Of a DNA stretch of 64,000 nucleotides, positions 24,353 to 32,913 are shown piece after piece. This DNA is from CAKZQX01 sp034435975 (GTDB lineage: Bacteria; Chloroflexota; Chloroflexia; Chloroflexales; Chloroflexaceae). The stretch is taken from assembly GCA_034435975.1 (NCBI GenBank), contig DAOTWD010000032.1:1-64000 (forward strand). Reading direction: 5' to 3'. Numbering within the stretch: position 1 is the first letter of the stretch; the number at the start of each line of letters is the position of its first letter. Below the pieces are notes generated by a model. It had not been told where the DNA came from and did not search any database. It worked only from the letters and a program-made list of their open reading frames with translations. The position numbers and the translations under genes were made by a program.

Positions 24353-25912
24353 TTACAGGGGGCGTAAGCCAGGGAGTGGCAGCGGATCAGGTTGCCAGGG
24401 CCAGCGCTTTGGTGGTAATTGCACGGGTTGGGCCACGATCCGTTCCAGGCTATTGATCAGGCCCATTGACATGCCCACATAAATCATGCTTTGTGGCTCC
24501 CAGGCCATATCCACATAGGCAAAAATGAAATGCATCACAATGTATAACACGGCGGTCAATGCAATAGCACTCAAATCACCACCGGGCATACGTGCCAGAA
24601 CCTGAACGCCTTTAATAATCGACAATCCCACCATAAACAGCATTGCCAGAAAGCCACCGATACCGGTTTTGATCCAGATCCACAAGATCGAGTTATGCGG
24701 AATATACTCCCACCACTCAAAAAAGCTAATATCGGCCATGGGCACAATAATATGGAACTTCTGTCCAAACCCTACTCCGGTGAGAGGGGAGGTTCTAATG
24801 GTAAAGAGAATATTTATGTTTTCGAGTATCCGATAGAGATTCGAGGATTGATCACGTTCACTGCTGGAATCCTCGGCGACTACAGACTTGATCGCACGCG
24901 CGGGCATTCCGATTGCTCCAGAACTGTTCCAGAAGGCTCCCACATAGAGAGTGCCGATCATGGCGGCAACAGGAGCAATCAAGAAAAAGGCCTTGCGATT
25001 GTGCCAGTACAGAACTGCAAAGACAAAAACCAGTGCAATCGCCAGTGTCACAAAGGCGGCGCGACGCTGATTCGCAAAGAAGCTGAGTAAGACAACGGGC
25101 ATCATAACGGGCAGAACAAGGCGACGTGCATATGACGCTCTGAATATCCAGCTACCAATCACCATGATAAAAAACGTGTTGGCATGCACCGAAGAGGGAT
25201 GCCCGGCGATCCGGTCTACAGTACTCAAATCGAAATGCAGCACGGTTGCCACAAACCAGGAACCGGCGAACCCGTTGAGAAAAATGGCGATCATCACCAG
25301 CCATAGCAAAATACTCACCTGCCGACGTGTCTCGATCAAGTTGCTCGTCAAGACGAACATCAGTGGCAGATAGTAGATCGCCCGCGATTCCCACAAACCA
25401 ATATTCACGTTTCCACCGCGCCCCAATCCATAGACCAGACCAAAAGTAATAAACGCAATAAAGAGCATTGTGGGCCAGAACAGGAGACCGGTATAGAATG
25501 ATTGGAGTTTGCGCTGAAACACAGCTCTACCCAGCCAGGATACATATGTCAGGACAAGAAACGACTCCAGCGGGCTAAAGATGATTGCGTTGTTGAGAAA
25601 CAACAGCGACTCACCACTGGAAAAGTTCTTGATAAACGGATACCAGTAGACCAGCGCCGAATCAGCGGCCATACCCAGGCCCATGATAAGGTACACCCCA
25701 TAGCGCGGGCAATAGAAGATGAGGGTAACGCCAGCGATGTACACAAACCAGCCAAATAACGCCAGATCTGGCCCACTACGCCCCATCGAGAGGCCCAACA
25801 GGGTTGTGATTCCAATCAGACACCCAAACCAGAGCCACCATCTGATGGTCGCCTGTCTTGCCTGCACGTTGACACTGATGATATCCGATCGTGGTGTAAA
25901 AGTGGTGATCAT
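24353..25912 (-). CDS. O-antigen ligase / Wzy-type polysaccharide polymerase
   Basis: 519 aa with about 12 hydrophobic helices. A large loop precedes WWEYIPHNSILWIWIKTGIGG (PHNSxL, about residue 412), the signature of the Wzy_C/O-antigen ligase family. It should polymerise lipid-linked repeat units on the outer face of the membrane. Context fits: Wzz-like, flippase and BY-kinase-like genes are just upstream. The frame is open to 26092, but the first 60 codons run through a repeat-rich intergenic stretch and lack transmembrane character; the ATG at 25912 is chosen, though no clear ribosome site is visible. Confidence 0.9.
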   Translation of the reverse strand: MITTFTPRSDIISVNVQARQATIRWWLWFGCLIGITTLLGLSMGRSGPDLALFGWFVYIAGVTLIFYCPRYGVYLIMGLGMAADSALVYWYPFIKNFSSGESLLFLNNAIIFSPLESFLVLTYVSWLGRAVFQRKLQSFYTGLLFWPTMLFIAFITFGLVYGLGRGGNVNIGLWESRAIYYLPLMFVLTSNLIETRRQVSILLWLVMIAIFLNGFAGSWFVATVLHFDLSTVDRIAGHPSSVHANTFFIMVIGSWIFRASYARRLVLPVMMPVVLLSFFANQRRAAFVTLAIALVFVFAVLYWHNRKAFFLIAPVAAMIGTLYVGAFWNSSGAIGMPARAIKSVVAEDSSSERDQSSNLYRILENINILFTIRTSPLTGVGFGQKFHIIVPMADISFFEWWEYIPHNSILWIWIKTGIGGFLAMLFMVGLSIIKGVQVLARMPGGDLSAIALTAVLYIVMHFIFAYVDMAWEPQSMIYVGMSMGLINSLERIVAQPVQLPPKRWPWQPDPLPLPGLRPL

Positions 25913-26092
25913 AATGTGACTATGGTGGTTGTAAATCTTGTTCCGTTGATCATATAGCAATGCTATATCAGTTGTGAAAACCGGTAGTCCGGGCTTAAGC
26001 CGGGACAGTTGTGACGATCGAGACTGCAGGCTGTCGCAAGGTGAAGGGTGTGGATGGGCCGTAGCGCATGCACCTGCTCTCCGTGGCCGCAT

Positions 26093-26110
26093 GTCCCCCG
26101 GAACGGGTAC
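26093..26110 (-). repeat. Copy of the dispersed end motif (GTCCCCCGGAACGGGTAC)
   Basis: It matches the inverted copy at 29833-29850 and the direct copy at 53292-53309 (consensus GTYCCCYGGAACGGGTAY). It lies between the polymerase gene and the 47-aa gene. Confidence 0.6.
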
Positions 26111-26254
26111 TCAAATCTGATTAAACACAAAGTAGCTAATACTGACCAGGACACACAATGCAGCCAGCATCCATAGCGTAAACGTCAAATCTTTTTTGCG
26201 TAATATCACGGCGATAATGGCGCACAAGAATATATAACCGAGAAAGACCTTCAT
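26111..26254 (-). CDS. Small membrane protein, 47 aa, in polysaccharide operon
   Basis: A 47-codon frame that translates as two hydrophobic helices (KVFLGYIFLCAIIAVIL and LWMLAALCVLVSISYFVF) joined by the basic turn RKKDLTF, ending NQI-stop. It starts 14 nt after the stop of the BY-kinase-like gene and precedes the polymerase gene on the same strand, so it is probably translated from the operon. The two-helix hairpin is a plausible accessory subunit of the Wzy or Wzz complex, but I recognise no family. Upstream GAGG is distant (about 12 nt). Composition and placement argue for a real gene. Confidence 0.65.
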   Translation of the reverse strand: MKVFLGYIFLCAIIAVILRKKDLTFTLWMLAALCVLVSISYFVFNQI

Positions 26255-26268
26255 ATCACTCGCGTACC

Positions 26269-27063
26269 TCAGCCTTCAGGTAAAAACGCTCGTATCCATC
26301 TGGGCGTGTGAATATAGGTTTTGTTCAGCACCACTCCCAGCATCGGTAAATGTTTGACTTCGTCTAACCCCATTTTTACATCGTTGACCGGTGTAATACC
26401 CTGATGTACCACCATGCAACAGGCGCTCCCCAGTGAAGCCAGTGCAATAGCATCACTGGTCAACATAATGGCTGGAATGTCCAGAATAAGATGATCAAAC
26501 CGCTGATTCAGTTCCTCGATGCAGTTCTTCAGCATATCACTCCGGGCAATTAACGGGCGTTGACTCATTGGTAGATCACCGGCTGGGAGCAGGCTGAGAT
26601 TCGGACGATCGGTCTGGATCAAGACGTCATCAAGCGCTGCTCTCTGCAATAATACCCCTGCCAGACCGGGATTATCTCTCATTAGACCATGCGTATCAGC
26701 TTGATCTGGCGTACGACGGGCGGTCTGTTTTGATCCTCGCTTTTTCGTTGAAGTAGATAGGTGATCATACATACCAGGGTTATACCAGTTTAACTCAAGC
26801 GCACACACCCGGGTATCCAGATCGTTTGCCAGGGTTGCTGCTAACGCGAGAGAAATATAGGTAACACCTTCTTTGCGCAATGTTGCGATAACCGAGATCC
26901 GTGCCGGGAGGTTCTCGCGGTGCATAATCCCGGTGATCATCCGGCGTACATTATTGGCTGCCTCTGTGGGTATCGCGTAGAAGGGCGTCCCATCCATAGC
27001 TCGCAAAGGTACAGTGGTCTCTTGAGCGCTACTTTTTTTACGCGGTTTTTGCCCTTTTGCCAT
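26269..27063 (-). CDS. BY-kinase-like (CpsD/CapB) P-loop protein with degenerate Walker A
   Basis: 264 aa, with the overall shape of the cytoplasmic tyrosine autokinase that partners Wzz-type proteins: a basic N-terminus, NNVRRMITGIM (about 37-47), a P-loop-like strand-turn-helix at 57-75, Walker A' and Walker B strands and the C-terminal PMLGVVLNKTY strand. Where active members have GxGKS/T, this one has RKEGVTYIS (63-71), with no P-loop lysine. The A' motif reads ALELNWYNP instead of a D-containing strand. Walker B keeps an aspartate (LILDIPA, Asp195). There is no tyrosine cluster at the C-terminus. It is therefore probably a catalytically dead regulator or scaffold. It lies 7 nt downstream of the flippase gene. 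Confidence 0.8.
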   Translation of the reverse strand: MAKGQKPRKKSSAQETTVPLRAMDGTPFYAIPTEAANNVRRMITGIMHRENLPARISVIATLRKEGVTYISLALAATLANDLDTRVCALELNWYNPGMYDHLSTSTKKRGSKQTARRTPDQADTHGLMRDNPGLAGVLLQRAALDDVLIQTDRPNLSLLPAGDLPMSQRPLIARSDMLKNCIEELNQRFDHLILDIPAIMLTSDAIALASLGSACCMVVHQGITPVNDVKMGLDEVKHLPMLGVVLNKTYIHTPRWIRAFLPEG

Positions 27064-27070
27064 ACGTGTG

Positions 27071-28567
27071 TCAGACTCCTGGGATGCCGGGTGACTCAGC
27101 CTCTGGTCGGCGGAAACGTGCTAATCCCTGCCGTGCAAGATCGGTAAACATGGCTATTTCTGTTGATGGGACTGCACGGGTTAGGAAAATCAAGCCCGTA
27201 TAGGTCAGCGCCCCCAGGCCAATCGTGATAGCCAGGGGCATTGCTTCTGACCACCAGCAGACCCCTACCATCGCCATACCTGATCCCGCTGACAACAACA
27301 CTGTACGGACGTTTGACCATGCAAAGATGCCACGGGGCAGCAACAGAATACCGGCGCTGACCATGCCAAACTCGGTGATGAGATAGCTGATTGCGCCTGC
27401 CAGTGCCCCGATGCCAAAGATACGTTGGCACCATGGGATAAGATAAATATCCATAGGTATCGTCGCTACCGTCGCCACAAAAATAACCAGTGTCCACTGG
27501 TTCACGCGATCTGTGGCGATCACAAAGCGCCCGAACATCGTGGACAGATAGGTGAAAATCAAGGATATGGCCATGAACGCCACGATCAAGCCACTTGGCG
27601 CGAATTCCTTGCCAAAGAGTAAGATGACGATGCGATCCGAAATAGCAAACAAGCCCATGCCAATGGGTACTCCCAGCAAAAGCATCAGATCGAATCCCCG
27701 ACCCATTACACGCAACGATGCCTCGGGTACATTGGCATAACTGCGGGCAATCGCGGGGAAGATAGCGGTTGTTAAAATCACGGGCAGGAACATAAAGGCG
27801 CTGGTCAGGCGGAGAGCCACACTGTACAAACCAATTTCAGCTTCATTGACCAGGATCGAGAGCAGTAAAACATCGACTTGAAAATACACCGTAACGATCA
27901 GTACCGACATAAGATAAGGGGCGCTGGATTTAAGCATATCCAGCGACTCGTGTAATCGAAACCGTAGATGCAATCGATAACGACGGTTAAGGAAGTACAA
28001 CTGAAGCACCATCTCCGTAAAAGCCGCGATGACAATAACGACCGCAACGATATATACACCGTAGCCCATAAGCAAGATGATAATACCCAGAACCGTATTG
28101 ACCAGTTTCCCACCGATAAGCGATAGTGAGGCCAATTCCATACGTTCCAGTCCATATAAAGCCGACTGAAACGTCTGAGTAAATTGGCCGATCACAACAG
28201 AAACTCCAATGATATAGACAATATGCGTCGTTATTGTGGGATAGTGCAACAGATGCATATAGAGCGCAACCCCGCCAAACCCCAGGATACAAAAGAACCC
28301 GCGGGTCACCATACTGGCCCCAATTAATTCCGGGGTTTTGTCAGGATACCGTGCAATCTCCTTCATCAAGTAGGTGTCCATCCCAAAAGCGATCAGCACT
28401 CCAGCGATAGCCCAGATCGATTGGGCAAAAGTAAGTTGCCCAACCGCAGTTGCGCCGAGATACCGAGGGAGAAAAACCATTAACGCCAGAGTCAAGGCCC
28501 AGGTAATGATCTGTGAGAGCATCAAGGCGCTCGCGTTTTTGAAAATCGTCACTTTGGAGTCATTCAT
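27071..28567 (-). CDS. Wzx-like flippase, polysaccharide biosynthesis protein (MOP superfamily)
   Basis: 498 aa with about 14 transmembrane segments. The N-terminus ASALMLSQIITWALTLALMVFLPRYLGATAVGQLTFAQS is typical of the Wzx/RfbX (PF01943-type) family. It should translocate undecaprenyl-linked oligosaccharide units to the outer face of the membrane. The upstream gene (Wzz-like) ends 62 nt before and the BY-kinase-like gene follows 7 nt after, matching a Wzx/Wzy operon. Confidence 0.94.
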   Translation of the reverse strand: MNDSKVTIFKNASALMLSQIITWALTLALMVFLPRYLGATAVGQLTFAQSIWAIAGVLIAFGMDTYLMKEIARYPDKTPELIGASMVTRGFFCILGFGGVALYMHLLHYPTITTHIVYIIGVSVVIGQFTQTFQSALYGLERMELASLSLIGGKLVNTVLGIIILLMGYGVYIVAVVIVIAAFTEMVLQLYFLNRRYRLHLRFRLHESLDMLKSSAPYLMSVLIVTVYFQVDVLLLSILVNEAEIGLYSVALRLTSAFMFLPVILTTAIFPAIARSYANVPEASLRVMGRGFDLMLLLGVPIGMGLFAISDRIVILLFGKEFAPSGLIVAFMAISLIFTYLSTMFGRFVIATDRVNQWTLVIFVATVATIPMDIYLIPWCQRIFGIGALAGAISYLITEFGMVSAGILLLPRGIFAWSNVRTVLLSAGSGMAMVGVCWWSEAMPLAITIGLGALTYTGLIFLTRAVPSTEIAMFTDLARQGLARFRRPEAESPGIPGV

Positions 28568-28629
28568 GGCAGTGCTGCATCTTTCAGGTTAGCAGGAAAT
28601 AGAAACGAATTGTGGATCGTCAGGTTCTC

Positions 28630-29766
28630 TTACGAAGTTGGCAATGGTGCTGGTTGCTCAACCGGGTCGCGCTCAACGGGTTCACGTACCGGCCGTGGTT
28701 GTTTCTCCACCGCATGCGTACTGGTTTTTTTAACGGGATCGTGATCTTTTTCGGCAGCCTTGCGTTCATTGGCAACACTGCTTGCCAACACAATTGGGCG
28801 AGCAGTGGGGATCATGGCTAAAACCGGTAGATCGAGACTATGCTGTACATCGACTGGAAACCGAATACTGCGATCAAGAAGCATTCCGCCCACAATACCG
28901 GCACCACTTAACATTCCACCGATCATGACAAAAATCACAATAGGCATGATCAGATCTTTCTTTGATGATGATGGCTCACGCGGCAGGAGCGGCGCATCAA
29001 TGACCAGATAGGATTGACTCGCCTCACTCTCTGCTTTGGATAGCGCGAGACGGGCTGCTTCCTCTTTGTCAAGCGTTTCCTTCACCCGCGCTGAGAGTTG
29101 ATCAACCATCGCCTGCAACCCATCCAGTTCCATTTGCTCCACTTCAGGGCGTTCTCCGCGTACTGGCGCAGGATGGGCCTGAATAAAGTCATTTAACCGT
29201 GCGCGGGCTGCTTCAAGCTCCTGTTGCAACGGTTCCAACTGGCTGGCAAAGAAGGACTGGGCGACCATACTATCCCGTCGATCAGCATTTAATTTCCATT
29301 CTGTATACGCTTCAATGGTTGATGAAGCCAGTTCATAGGCAATTGTCGGATCTCGATGTCTGGCTCCAAAGCGCATGAGTTTTTCGCCATCAGCCCCAAC
29401 CCAGATCGACTGGCGTACACTGTAAATGATACGCTCAGCCTGTTCAGGGCCTTCGTGCATACGTTCCTCAAGGGAGGTGCGCTGGATGATAAACCGGATA
29501 AAAGCTTCGGTGCGTAATAGTTCATTCAGTTCGTTCGCTGTCATCTGTGCAGGCGTGATCCATGAAAACCCGCTGTTGCCAATCGGAACCAGGGTTGAGA
29601 GCAGCGAGTCTTTCTGCACAAAAAGCACGCCACTGGAGACGTACATCCGTGGAGATTGGGTTACGTAGACGATGCCGCTCCCTGACATCAGGACTATCGG
29701 GATCAGATAGAGCCAGCGATGCCGAAAATAACTTTCAAGCAGTCGAAGGATCACAAGACGGAGCAT
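28630..29766 (-). CDS. Wzz/CapA-like chain-length determinant protein
   Basis: 378 aa. A transmembrane helix at about 17-36 is followed by an extracytoplasmic domain with long helices (LEPLQQELEAARARLNDFIQ and EVEQMELDGLQAMVDQLSARV, about 175-245). A proline-rich approach (APLLPREPS) leads to a second helix (about 268-290) and a cytoplasmic tail rich in K, E and P. This is the polysaccharide co-polymerase topology that sets chain length and contacts a BY-kinase. AAGGAA precedes the ATG. It is the first gene after a good promoter (29974-30003), so it probably heads the operon. Confidence 0.92.
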   Translation of the reverse strand: MLRLVILRLLESYFRHRWLYLIPIVLMSGSGIVYVTQSPRMYVSSGVLFVQKDSLLSTLVPIGNSGFSWITPAQMTANELNELLRTEAFIRFIIQRTSLEERMHEGPEQAERIIYSVRQSIWVGADGEKLMRFGARHRDPTIAYELASSTIEAYTEWKLNADRRDSMVAQSFFASQLEPLQQELEAARARLNDFIQAHPAPVRGERPEVEQMELDGLQAMVDQLSARVKETLDKEEAARLALSKAESEASQSYLVIDAPLLPREPSSSKKDLIMPIVIFVMIGGMLSGAGIVGGMLLDRSIRFPVDVQHSLDLPVLAMIPTARPIVLASSVANERKAAEKDHDPVKKTSTHAVEKQPRPVREPVERDPVEQPAPLPTS

Positions 29767-29832
29767 AAAAAATTCCTTGCGTATGAATGGCTACGCTATT
29801 ACATCAGTATCGATGACAAATGCTGTATCTAT

Positions 29833-29907
29833 GTACCCGTTCCGGGGAACACTCACCAGCGGGGGGGCAGGGCATTATCCCTCCCCATCACTTCACCTGA
29901 ACGGTTA
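29833..29907. repeat. Short palindromic element of the GTAACCGTTC family
   Basis: The left end GTACCCGTTCCGGGGAAC and the right end CACCTGAACGGTTAT are inverted copies of the family end motif; the middle is a GC-rich hairpin-prone core (GGCAGGGCATTATCCCTCCC). It lies in the leader of the Wzz-led operon. Confidence 0.7.
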
Positions 29908-29973
29908 TGTCTTCAAGAGAATATGTCTGACTCCAGGCTGTTTCTACTCTCGGCGTAGAGTGTATATGCGTAC

Positions 29974-30003
29974 AGTGTATCTAAGAATGATAAAGATTGT
30001 CAA
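29974..30003 (-). promoter_or_regulatory. Promoter TTGACA-18-TACACT for the polysaccharide operon
   Basis: On the minus strand, -35 TTGACA (29998-30003) and -10 TACACT (29974-29979) are spaced 18 nt. The transcript would start near 29967 with a leader of about 200 nt that includes the repeat at 29833-29907. Confidence 0.65.
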
Positions 30004-30326
30004 TAATACCTGGTAGATCGAAGATGTCGAAAAATTTATCTTGAGCACGCCTACAATAGTTGTGAAGAACCGGGTTCAGGCTTTCTTCTGGCAGAGCGAT
30101 CCCCAGGTAAAAGCCTGGAATCCCATTTGTACGTCTCATTCAGGCTTGCTATTCCTGCATACATAGCACTGGTTGTCATTAGCGCGATGTGCTATTGTTG
30201 GGGGAAGCATCAATGAACAACCATTATACCACTGTTCGGACTGGTGCACATTGTTCCCAGGAGGCCATTAACAGTTTCGTCATATCGAAAAAAAGGTTAT
30301 CATTGGGTAGAAAGACCGGTCAATAT

Positions 30327-31520
30327 TCAAGAGTCATTCCGTGCAGTGCGCACCCAGCCGTGCTGATCGCGCCCAATCAACACGCGCACATACAACCAGA
30401 TCTTCCAGGCAATAAAGGCGGGTGCATACAACAATGCCTGGTAGACCTTGCGGGGAGCTCGGGCCAGCATCAGACTGGCGAGAATGTACACACCCTGCCC
30501 CACGATTGTAATCGTACAGAAAATAGTTGCCCGGATACTCTGAAGCGCTGCTGCTGCTAACAGGCAGACCAGGCTGCCAATGGTCACGATGGAAAGCGGC
30601 GGAATGAGTTGCTCCATTGCCGCATCGAAGAGCAGAAAGTTGCGCCTGGTCAGGGCTGTTCGTAAGAGACGCGGCACATACTGACGCACCATCTGCAGAC
30701 GTCCACGTTCCCAGCGAGTATTTTGCGATTGCGCTGCACGCAGTGTGCCCGGCATCTCGGCCCAGACTATGGCATCGGGCGCAAACATAACCCGCTCGCC
30801 GCCCTGAATGAGCGCCATATGATATTCAATATCTTCGGTCAAAGAGGCCGGCCAGCGATACTGGCGCATAATATCCGCTGTAAACACCATGCCGTTGCCT
30901 TTGAGACCAGTTGAACCGCCGAGTACCATACGCCCCTGCGGGCGCAAATAATGCACCGCCATCAGCGCAATCGAGCGCAGGCTGGCACTCCAGGAAGATT
31001 CGGGATCACGTACGGCATAGTATGCCTGGATAACGCGCTCGCCTCGTGCCAGCCGTGCATCCATGACGGTTAAAAAGTTCGGCGAAACAATAGTGTCGGC
31101 ATCAAGAATAACAATGGCATCATGGGCATCGCCGCGCTGCCAGATCCGCTCCAGTAGCCACTCCAGCGCATAGCCTTTGCCAAGCAGTTCGGTATTGGTG
31201 CGTTCGTGAACAATTACCCCTGCTTGCCGAGCCACCTCAGCCGTGCGGTCAGTACAGTTATCAGCCACCACGTGAATTGCGTACAGTGTGGACGGATAAT
31301 CGAGTTGGCGCAGGTTTGCGAGTAATGCTGGCAGCAAGCGCTCTTCGTTATGGGCCGGTATCAAGAACAAAAAGCGCGTATCTGGTGCCTGGCCACGTGC
31401 TGCTGTTCGTCGGGGCGCAAACCATGCCGCACCCGTCAGTAACAACAAATAACCAACCATGGTCGCCAGGATACCAGCGATGATCCAGACCACACCACGT
31501 ACTAGTGCGATAATGCGCAT
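30327..31520 (-). CDS. Membrane GT2 glycosyltransferase (processive-type motifs)
   Basis: 397 aa from the ATG at 31520. An N-terminal helix (about 8-32) is followed by a GT2 domain with FLFLIPAHNEERLL, VADNCTDRT, the metal-binding DADT (about 140), TEDIEYHMAL (base region) and QNTRWERGR, the QxxRW motif of the cellulose/hyaluronan/PgaC group. Four C-terminal helices complete the topology. It may extend a polymer or glycosylate a lipid carrier. AGAGG upstream supports 31520 rather than 31547. It lies upstream of the promoter of the wzz-led operon and downstream of two GT4 genes. Confidence 0.9.
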   Translation of the reverse strand: MRIIALVRGVVWIIAGILATMVGYLLLLTGAAWFAPRRTAARGQAPDTRFLFLIPAHNEERLLPALLANLRQLDYPSTLYAIHVVADNCTDRTAEVARQAGVIVHERTNTELLGKGYALEWLLERIWQRGDAHDAIVILDADTIVSPNFLTVMDARLARGERVIQAYYAVRDPESSWSASLRSIALMAVHYLRPQGRMVLGGSTGLKGNGMVFTADIMRQYRWPASLTEDIEYHMALIQGGERVMFAPDAIVWAEMPGTLRAAQSQNTRWERGRLQMVRQYVPRLLRTALTRRNFLLFDAAMEQLIPPLSIVTIGSLVCLLAAAALQSIRATIFCTITIVGQGVYILASLMLARAPRKVYQALLYAPAFIAWKIWLYVRVLIGRDQHGWVRTARNDS

Positions 31521-31561
31521 GAGTTTCCATCCTCTTTCCCAGAACATAAGTATTCATCCAG

Positions 31562-31802
31562 GAGAACGTTTGCCAGCAGGGTTTCGCAGGGCCGCAGGTT
31601 CCTACGAAACCCTGTTGGGAGTGGCTTTCACGTGCAGGTCTTTTAGGGTACGGGCTAGCCACTGTGCCATCTTGACGCGCCTGGTAAGGGTCACCACGGC
31701 GGGGTACTTCTATACTCCGTATTACACGGCAGTTGAAACAAAAAATCTGCACGTGTGCAGTGCGTGCCCACTCCGCGCTACGCTATCTGAACGGTTACAA
31801 AC
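31562..31802. repeat. Intergenic element with hairpin and family end motif
   Basis: Arms CCAGCAGGGTTTCG (31573-31586) and CGAAACCCTGTTGG (31605-31618) pair at 13 of 14 positions around GCAGGGCCGCAGGTTCCTA-type sequence. The right end is CTGAACGGTTAC (31788-31799). The left half resembles the hairpin block at 15041-15087. It fills the gap between two glycosyltransferase genes and has no coding frame of note. Confidence 0.7.
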
Positions 31803-31821
31803 ATTGCTATAGTGGAACGTT

Positions 31822-32913
31822 TTAACGAGTTACGGCCTCAACGTCCGCCTGAATGCGTGCCACCAGACGACCCAGGCGGGCGGCATAGTGATCCAGGCTC
31901 ATTTCGTGTTCAATGCGCCGCCGTCCAGCCTGACCCATCCGTGCAGCCTGATCGGGATGGTTTATCAGGTGCATAATCGCCGCTCGTAGTGCATCAGGAT
32001 CGCCCGGTGGAACGTACATGCCTGTTTCGCCATCGATCACCACGTCGGTCTGACCGGGTGTACGCGAACAGATGACCGCCCGCCCCATCGCCATCGCTTC
32101 TAGTATCGCCGTTACGCCCGCCTGATAGTTGACATTCAGCAGCGGCATCACGACAAAGCGACTATCGGCATAGAGCTGGCGCAGTTCATACTGCGAAAAA
32201 CGCTGTAGCGTTACATTTTCGGGAATGTCCTGTCCTTGCGTGCTGTCCGACTGCCTGGCCCAGGGACTGGCAGCAGCAATGATGACCTGGATGTCCAGTC
32301 CACGTACAGCCTGGATCAGGGTGGGATAGTCACGTGACTCCAGGCCGACCGAACAGATCATAGGGCGGGCAGTCAGGTTGGGTGTTACCGTGTCCGGCGC
32401 GAAAAAGTCAGCATCAACCATGAAAGGGGTAAAGACCACGCGTGCAGGAGATACTTTCCAGCGGCGTTGAATAAACTGTTGTTGCCAGGTGGCATACACC
32501 AGAAAGATATCGATATGGCTTTGCAAGCCGAGCAGGTCAAACAGGAACATCTTTTTGCCCACCGATAGGATGTGGACGATCATCACGTGGCGTGCACGGC
32601 GACCAGCGATCATGGCATACTTCAGCAGACCAGCGAGCGGGATACCCACTTGCTCCCCATCAGTAACGATGACGTTATAGTGCTGTCGACGACAATAGCA
32701 CGCCCATGCCAGCAACAGATTCGGGCCAGCCAGACGCTCCAGTAGCCATCCGAACCAGCCGCTGTTGCGCCGCGCCGCAGCATAGTCCATAATATCAGCA
32801 TCAAATGCCTGGGCCAGGGCAAAGTAATCGGCGCGTGGCCGTGCGCCCTGAGCAATTTTTTCAGCCGTGTCGGGGGCGATTACCCCGGATACCGTCAACA
32901 GCACTGGTGCCAT
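31822..32913 (-). CDS. GT4-like glycosyltransferase
   Basis: 363 aa from the ATG at 32913, which follows AAGGAAGG at 7 nt and overlaps the upstream glycosyltransferase gene by 53 nt. GT-B features: ARPMICSVGLESRDYPTL at the start of the second domain, NYQAGVTAILEAMAMGRAVI and GETGMYVPPGDPDAL. In the EX7E position the first glutamate is replaced by Gln (Q..E), as in several GT4 subgroups. It probably adds a sugar in repeat-unit synthesis; the donor cannot be predicted. Confidence 0.88.
   Translation of the reverse strand: MAPVLLTVSGVIAPDTAEKIAQGARPRADYFALAQAFDADIMDYAAARRNSGWFGWLLERLAGPNLLLAWACYCRRQHYNVIVTDGEQVGIPLAGLLKYAMIAGRRARHVMIVHILSVGKKMFLFDLLGLQSHIDIFLVYATWQQQFIQRRWKVSPARVVFTPFMVDADFFAPDTVTPNLTARPMICSVGLESRDYPTLIQAVRGLDIQVIIAAASPWARQSDSTQGQDIPENVTLQRFSQYELRQLYADSRFVVMPLLNVNYQAGVTAILEAMAMGRAVICSRTPGQTDVVIDGETGMYVPPGDPDALRAAIMHLINHPDQAARMGQAGRRRIEHEMSLDHYAARLGRLVARIQADVEAVTR

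Larger units (their letters stand above)
29767..30326. other. 560-nt intergenic region with promoter and repeat element
   Basis: It contains a leftward promoter (29974-30003) and a repeat element (29833-29907). No gene is supported in 30004-30326. Confidence 0.5.
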
